Shown here: positions 60,549 to 64,000 of the stretch, in pieces | Layout of the letters: the number at the start of each line of letters is the position of its first letter | Position numbering within the stretch: the first letter of the stretch is position 1 | DNA from: Lysobacter sp. KIS68-7 | GTDB lineage: Bacteria; Pseudomonadota; Gammaproteobacteria; Xanthomonadales; Xanthomonadaceae | NCBI RefSeq assembly: GCF_021284745.1 | Contig: NZ_CP089925.1 | Location: forward strand, 496,001 to 560,000 | DNA: 64,000 bases | Reading direction: 5' to 3' | Position numbers and translations under genes: made by a program | Notes under the pieces: generated by a model | What the model was told of the DNA's origin: nothing | The model's input: the letters and a program-made list of their open reading frames with translations, nothing else | The model's database searches: none

Positions 60549-61321
60549 GTCCGCAGAATGGGCGCCGCGAGGTTTTCCAGACCGGCGCGGTCGGCGATTT
60601 CGAGCTCGCGGCGCTCCACGCGCACCAGCCCGTCCTGCTGGAAGCGACGCAGCACGCGACTGACGGTTTCGGGCGCCAGGCGCAGGTAGTTCGCGATGTC
60701 GGTGCGCGGCATCGTCAGCTGGAAGCGGTTCGGCGAGAAGCCGCGCGCGGCGAGTCGCCGCGACAACCCGATGAGGAAGGCCGCCAGGCGCTGGTCCGCC
60801 GACCAGTCGCCGGCCAGCAGCGCCGCCCGCCCGATGTCGCGGCTCAGCAAACGGAAGAGTTGCCGCTGCAGGCCCGGCACCTGCGTGGCGAGCACGGCGA
60901 TCTTCGGGAAGGAGAAGCGGCAGAGCATGACGGTGTCGAGCGCGATGGCATTGCACGGGTAGTGCTCGCCGTCGATCGCATCCAGCCCGATGACTTCGCC
61001 CGGCAGGTGGAAGCCGAGCACGTGTTCGTGGCCATCGCGGTCGACCACGTAGGTCTTCACCGTGCCCGCGCGCACCGCCGCGATCGCGTCGAAATGATCG
61101 CCCTCGCGGAACACATGCTCGCCCGCATGCAGCGGGCCCACGTGTTCGACGAGGACGTGCAGGTCCATCAGGGCGCTCTTGTCCATGCCCTGGTCGAGGC
61201 AGGCCTGCGAAAACGCGCAGGTCGAGCAGAAGCGGAGCGTATCGCCGTCGTCCGCGAGCACCCTGGCGTCGGTGCGCGGGAAGGCGACCCGGTTCGAATT
61301 CGAATCAGGGGTCGTGGTCAC
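60545..61321 (-). CDS. fnr: FNR-type oxygen-sensing regulator (copy 2)
   Basis: A 258-residue CRP/FNR regulator. Cluster ligands match FNR: C32, C35 and C41 in RFCSTCAFSQAC, and C134 in VMLCRFSF. It also has C123. The recognition helix YLRLAPETVSRVLRRFQ retains E-x-x-S-R. The GTG at 61321 is preferred (GGAG nine bases upstream); a GTG at 61339 just after the hemN stop is possible. It lies between hemN and norB on the same strand, a position typical of regulators of low-oxygen and NO genes. The cysteines argue against a DNR-type NO sensor. Confidence 0.92.
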   Translation of the reverse strand: MTTTPDSNSNRVAFPRTDARVLADDGDTLRFCSTCAFSQACLDQGMDKSALMDLHVLVEHVGPLHAGEHVFREGDHFDAIAAVRAGTVKTYVVDRDGHEHVLGFHLPGEVIGLDAIDGEHYPCNAIALDTVMLCRFSFPKIAVLATQVPGLQRQLFRLLSRDIGRAALLAGDWSADQRLAAFLIGLSRRLAARGFSPNRFQLTMPRTDIANYLRLAPETVSRVLRRFQQDGLVRVERRELEIADRAGLENLAAPILRT

Positions 61322-61340
61322 GGCGTTGCGCTCCGCCACG

Positions 61341-62741
61341 TCAGATCGCGCGCGAGAAGCGCGGCGTGGCCACGGGGTTCGGCTCGGCGAGGTATCGGTC
61401 GAAGCACATCGCGATATTACGCAGGAGCAGGCGGCCGCGGGACGTGGCGACGATCCGGTGGCGTTCCACCCGCACCAAGCCGTCCTTCTCGAGCGGCGCC
61501 AGCTTGCGCAGGGATTCGGCGAAATAGTCCGCGAACACGATGTCGTAGCGCCGCTCCAGCGCATCGATCGGAATCGTGCCGTGGCACATCAGGGCCTGGA
61601 TGAGGTCGGCGCGCAGCTGGTCGTCTTCGCTCAGGCGCATGCCGCGGAATACCGGCAGGCGGCCTTCGTCCAGGGCGGCCTGCCAGCCCGCGAGGTCGCG
61701 CGGGTTCTGGCTGAAGGTCTCGCCGACGTGGCTGATGGCGCTCACGCCCACGCCGATGAGGTCGCTGTCGGCGTGCGTGGTGTAGCCCATGAAATTGCGG
61801 TGCAGCCCGCCGCGCGCCTGCGAGGTGGCGAGCTCGTCGTCGGGCAGCGCGAAGTGGTCCATGCCGATGTAGACATAGCCCGCGTCCGTCAGCTTGCGGA
61901 TGGCGAGTTGCAGCAGCGCGAGCTTGCCTTCCGGATCCGGCAGGTCGGCGGCGATGATCTGGTTCTGCGCGCGGAACAGGTTCGGCATGTGCGCGTAACC
62001 GTAGACCGCGACGCGATCCGGGCGCATGGCCGCGACGATGTCGAGCGTGGTGCCGAAGCCTTCGAGCGTCTGCTTCGGCAGGCCATAGATGAGATCGACG
62101 TTGACCGAGCGGAAGCCGTTCGCACGGCACGCCTGGATCACGGCGTCCGTTTCCTCCACGCTCTGCTCGCGATTGACGGCCTTCTGCACCGCGATGTCGA
62201 AGTCCTGCACGCCCAGGCTGGCGCGGTTGAAGCCGATGTCGGCGAGCACGGCGATGTCGGCCGGCGTGACGTGGCGCGGATCGAGTTCGATCGACAGGTC
62301 CATTTCGCGCGCGTCGCCGAAACGGAAGTGGCCGCGCACCGTCTCCACCACTTCACGCAATTGCACGGGCGAGAGGAAGTTGGGCGTGCCGCCACCGAAA
62401 TGCAGCTGGATCAGCTCGCGGTCGCGGTCGAAGCACTGCGAGACCAGGTCGATCTCGCGGAACAGGCGCGCCAGGTAGGCTTCGCCGCGCGCCTTGTCGC
62501 GCGTGATGATGCGGTTGCAGCCGCAGTAGAAGCACGGGCTTTCGCAGAACGGCACGTGCACGTACAGCGACAGGCGGCGCGGGATCGGATCGCCGTTGCT
62601 CGCCGCGGCCGCTTCGCGGAACTCGCGCTCGCCGAAGCCGCCGTGGAAATGCGGGGCCGTGGGATACGAGGTGTAACGCGGACCCGGCACGTCGTAGCGG
62701 CGCAGCAGGTCGGTGTCGCAGAGGGTCGGGGCGATGTCCAT
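61341..62741 (-). CDS. hemN: Oxygen-independent coproporphyrinogen III dehydrogenase
   Basis: A 466-residue radical SAM enzyme that makes protoporphyrinogen without oxygen, needed for heme when cbb3, NirK and NorB are used. Iron-sulfur cysteines C66, C70 and C73 are in VPFCESPCFYCGC, followed by the HFGGGTPNFL motif, GVQDFD and GMDHFALPDDEL. The length and N-terminus (MDIAPTLCDTDLLRRYDVPG) match E. coli HemN. The ATG lies 41.5 bases from the centre of a perfect FNR box, so its mRNA may be leaderless. Confidence 0.97.
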   Translation of the reverse strand: MDIAPTLCDTDLLRRYDVPGPRYTSYPTAPHFHGGFGEREFREAAAASNGDPIPRRLSLYVHVPFCESPCFYCGCNRIITRDKARGEAYLARLFREIDLVSQCFDRDRELIQLHFGGGTPNFLSPVQLREVVETVRGHFRFGDAREMDLSIELDPRHVTPADIAVLADIGFNRASLGVQDFDIAVQKAVNREQSVEETDAVIQACRANGFRSVNVDLIYGLPKQTLEGFGTTLDIVAAMRPDRVAVYGYAHMPNLFRAQNQIIAADLPDPEGKLALLQLAIRKLTDAGYVYIGMDHFALPDDELATSQARGGLHRNFMGYTTHADSDLIGVGVSAISHVGETFSQNPRDLAGWQAALDEGRLPVFRGMRLSEDDQLRADLIQALMCHGTIPIDALERRYDIVFADYFAESLRKLAPLEKDGLVRVERHRIVATSRGRLLLRNIAMCFDRYLAEPNPVATPRFSRAI

Positions 62742-62747
62742 GGCGCC

Positions 62748-62789
62748 AGACTAGGCAGCGCGCGGGGCACCCGCCTTGATCCGGATCAA
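62748..62789 (-). promoter_or_regulatory. hemN promoter: perfect FNR box with -10 element
   Basis: TTGAT-CCGG-ATCAA at 62776-62789 is a perfect FNR box. On the minus strand TAGTCT (62753-62748) lies 32 bases from its centre, the exact class II FNR spacing. This places the transcription start at or very near 62741, the A of the hemN ATG. Confidence 0.75.
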
Positions 62790-62815
62790 ACGCATGCCGC
62801 GTTCATCCGGCCCCC

Positions 62816-63052
62816 TCATCCGCCACAGCCGCCGCAACATTCCGAGGCCAGGCGATGCACGCTCGCATGGGGTACGGCGACGCCGGCGCGGGCCAGGACG
62901 GTGACGATGTCGTCCTCGACGAGGGACGTGGAGAGTCGCAGGCGCCCCAGGTTGTCGACGTCCACCAGCGCGGCGGGATCGAGCATGCACAACACTTCGC
63001 CGATCGATTGCGCCGCGGCGCCGGCGGCGATGGAGGTCACGAGGTACTGCAT
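62816..63052 (-). CDS. Small protein with a Cys-rich CCGGCGG C-terminus
   Basis: A 78-residue cytoplasmic protein. The first ~70 residues have an alpha/beta pattern (MQYLVTSIAAGAAAQSIGEV, LRLSTSLVEDDIVTVLARAG) recalling a heavy-metal-associated fold but without its CxxC; the protein ends ASECCGGCGG, a probable metal or cluster site. It lies between hemN and the exported NTF2-like gene. No known family is recognised; a role in heme, copper or iron handling for the nearby island is a guess. Confidence 0.6.
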   Translation of the reverse strand: MQYLVTSIAAGAAAQSIGEVLCMLDPAALVDVDNLGRLRLSTSLVEDDIVTVLARAGVAVPHASVHRLASECCGGCGG

Positions 63053-63109
63053 GGGCGGGGCTCCACGGATGAGGTGGACGCACAGTGCGGATTCCCCTGC
63101 CCCGGCGCG

Positions 63110-63123
63110 CTGATGCAGGTCAA
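63110..63123. promoter_or_regulatory. Degenerate FNR-like box
   Basis: CTGAT-GCAG-GTCAA, two mismatches from consensus, between two divergent genes. It could serve the Cys-rich protein gene (start 63052) or the exported protein gene (start 63214). It is weaker than the other boxes. Confidence 0.4.
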
Positions 63124-63213
63124 GCGCACATGACTTCGGGACCGATGACTTCTGCCCCTGTGTGCCACCTCGCGCGATTGCTTCAATGCCGCATTCGACA
63201 CCGGGGATCCACC

Positions 63214-63789
63214 ATGCGTCCTGCTTTCGCGCCGCTCTTCGCCGGCACGGTCCTGCTCGCCCTCGCAACGCCCGCCTTCGCCCAGGCGCAGCCCGACGGC
63301 CCGCCGCCGCAACCGGTGGTCACCACGGTGCCGCCCGCGAAGGATGCCGACGTCGCGACGCTCGATGGCCTCATGGCCGCGCTCTACGACGTGATCTCCG
63401 GCCCCGCCGGACAGGCGCGCGACTGGAACCGCATGCGTTCGCTGTTCATCCCCGGCGGCCGGATGATGCCGGTCGGCGGCAAGACGAAGGACGTCATCGG
63501 CATCCGCCTGATGACGGTGAACGACTACGTGGCGACGTCCGGTCCGCTGCTCCTCGAGAAGGGCTTCCAGGAACGCGAACTCGCGCGCAAGGTCGAGCGC
63601 TTCGGCAACATCGCCACCGTCTTCAGCACCTACGAAGCGTACATCCTGGCGGACGGCCACGTGCTGCGCGGCATCAACACGCTGCAGCTGATGTTCGACG
63701 GCAAGCGCTGGTGGATCGTCTCGCTGATGTGGCAGGCCGAGTCGCCCGACCTGCCACTGCCGAAGGCCTATCTTCCCGAAGGGAAGTGA
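63214..63789 (+). CDS. Exported NTF2/SnoaL-like protein
   Basis: A 191-residue protein with a signal peptide (FAPLFAGTVLLALATPAFAQ), a proline-rich linker and a cone-fold domain (DGLMAALYDVISGPAGQARD, then VFSTYEAYILADG and KRWWIVSLMWQAES). Its substrate is unknown. The ATG at 63214 starts a normal signal sequence; an in-frame start at 63085 would put a basic stretch before it. It stops at 63789, abutting the convergent outer-membrane gene. Confidence 0.8.
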   Translation: MRPAFAPLFAGTVLLALATPAFAQAQPDGPPPQPVVTTVPPAKDADVATLDGLMAALYDVISGPAGQARDWNRMRSLFIPGGRMMPVGGKTKDVIGIRLMTVNDYVATSGPLLLEKGFQERELARKVERFGNIATVFSTYEAYILADGHVLRGINTLQLMFDGKRWWIVSLMWQAESPDLPLPKAYLPEGK

Positions 63790-64000
63790 TTACCAGCGAT
63801 AGACGAACCCGAGCTTCAGGCCCGCATCGATGAAGTCGACGTTGCCGACGAAGTGGCTCTTGCTGGCATCGGCGCTGATCTTGCTGCGCGTGTAATCGAG
63901 CGAGAAGCCCGCCTGTTCCCACGGGAAGTATTCGACGCCGATGCGGCCGAAGGTCACGTTGGCGTCGACATCGTTGATGTTCGCCTTGAAGTAGCCGACG
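63790..64000 (-). CDS. C-terminus of an outer-membrane beta-barrel protein (partial)
   Basis: Only the last 69 residues are in the window; the 5' part lies beyond the right edge. Alternating strands (ANVTFGRIGVEYFPWEQAGF, SLDYTRSKI) end in LGFVYRW with a terminal aromatic, the BamA recognition signature of barrel proteins. The family cannot be named from this piece. Confidence 0.75.
   Translation of the reverse strand, partial: VGYFKANINDVDANVTFGRIGVEYFPWEQAGFSLDYTRSKISADASKSHFVGNVDFIDAGLKLGFVYRW

Overview
The window is GC-rich, almost fully coding DNA from a gammaproteobacterium of the Xanthomonadaceae/Lysobacteraceae, most likely Lysobacter or a close relative. The clearest marker is a Clp-type CRP homologue (8765-9454) of the form known from Xanthomonas, placed beside speD, coq7 and a trpG-trpD-trpC cluster. 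No rRNA, tRNA, CRISPR array, insertion sequence or prophage was seen. No stretch longer than about 230 bases lacks a gene.

Left part (1-13.4 kb): a 2291-residue autotransporter with a long repetitive passenger, followed by housekeeping genes: coq7 (ubiquinone), speD (spermidine), clp with a GNAT gene, and a tightly coupled trpG-trpD-monooxygenase-trpC-HAD operon.

Middle part (13.5-41.5 kb): accessory modules. A forward operon encodes a DUF1302 outer-membrane protein, a DUF1329 (LolA-like) periplasmic protein, a YCF48 propeller, an MMPL/RND pump and an acyl-CoA ligase, and looks like an envelope-spanning lipid export or modification system. It faces a six-gene reverse operon (quinone oxidoreductase, TauD dioxygenase, BKACE, MFS, DsbA/FrnE-like, RBBP9-like hydrolase) with a divergent AraC/OruR-type regulator, which looks like catabolism of an unidentified compound. 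Then come a TPR protein, a histidine kinase and a MalT/LuxR regulator, a TetR-GFA-PEBP operon with a palindromic operator, katG with a clear terminator, nitronate monooxygenase, and a small operon (SnoaL, GNAT, carbon-nitrogen hydrolase).

Right part (41.5-63 kb): a low-oxygen respiration and partial denitrification island. It holds an [4Fe-4S] FNR, the cbb3 oxidase operon ccoNOQP-x-GHIS plus a SafE-like protein, an Sco protein, nirK (a lipoprotein with a fused cytochrome c) with nirV, a porin, a quinol NO reductase operon (norB-nnrS-sirB-cysteine-synthase-like), a second [4Fe-4S] FNR and hemN. FNR/DNR boxes of the form TTGAT-N4-ATCAA, perfect or with one mismatch, lie upstream of ccoN, nirK, the porin gene, norB and hemN, so the island reads as one anaerobic regulon. 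The chemistry present is nitrite to NO to N2O; no nitrate or nitrous oxide reductase gene is in the window.

The right edge carries a small secreted NTF2-like protein and the C-terminus of an outer-membrane barrel protein cut by the window end.
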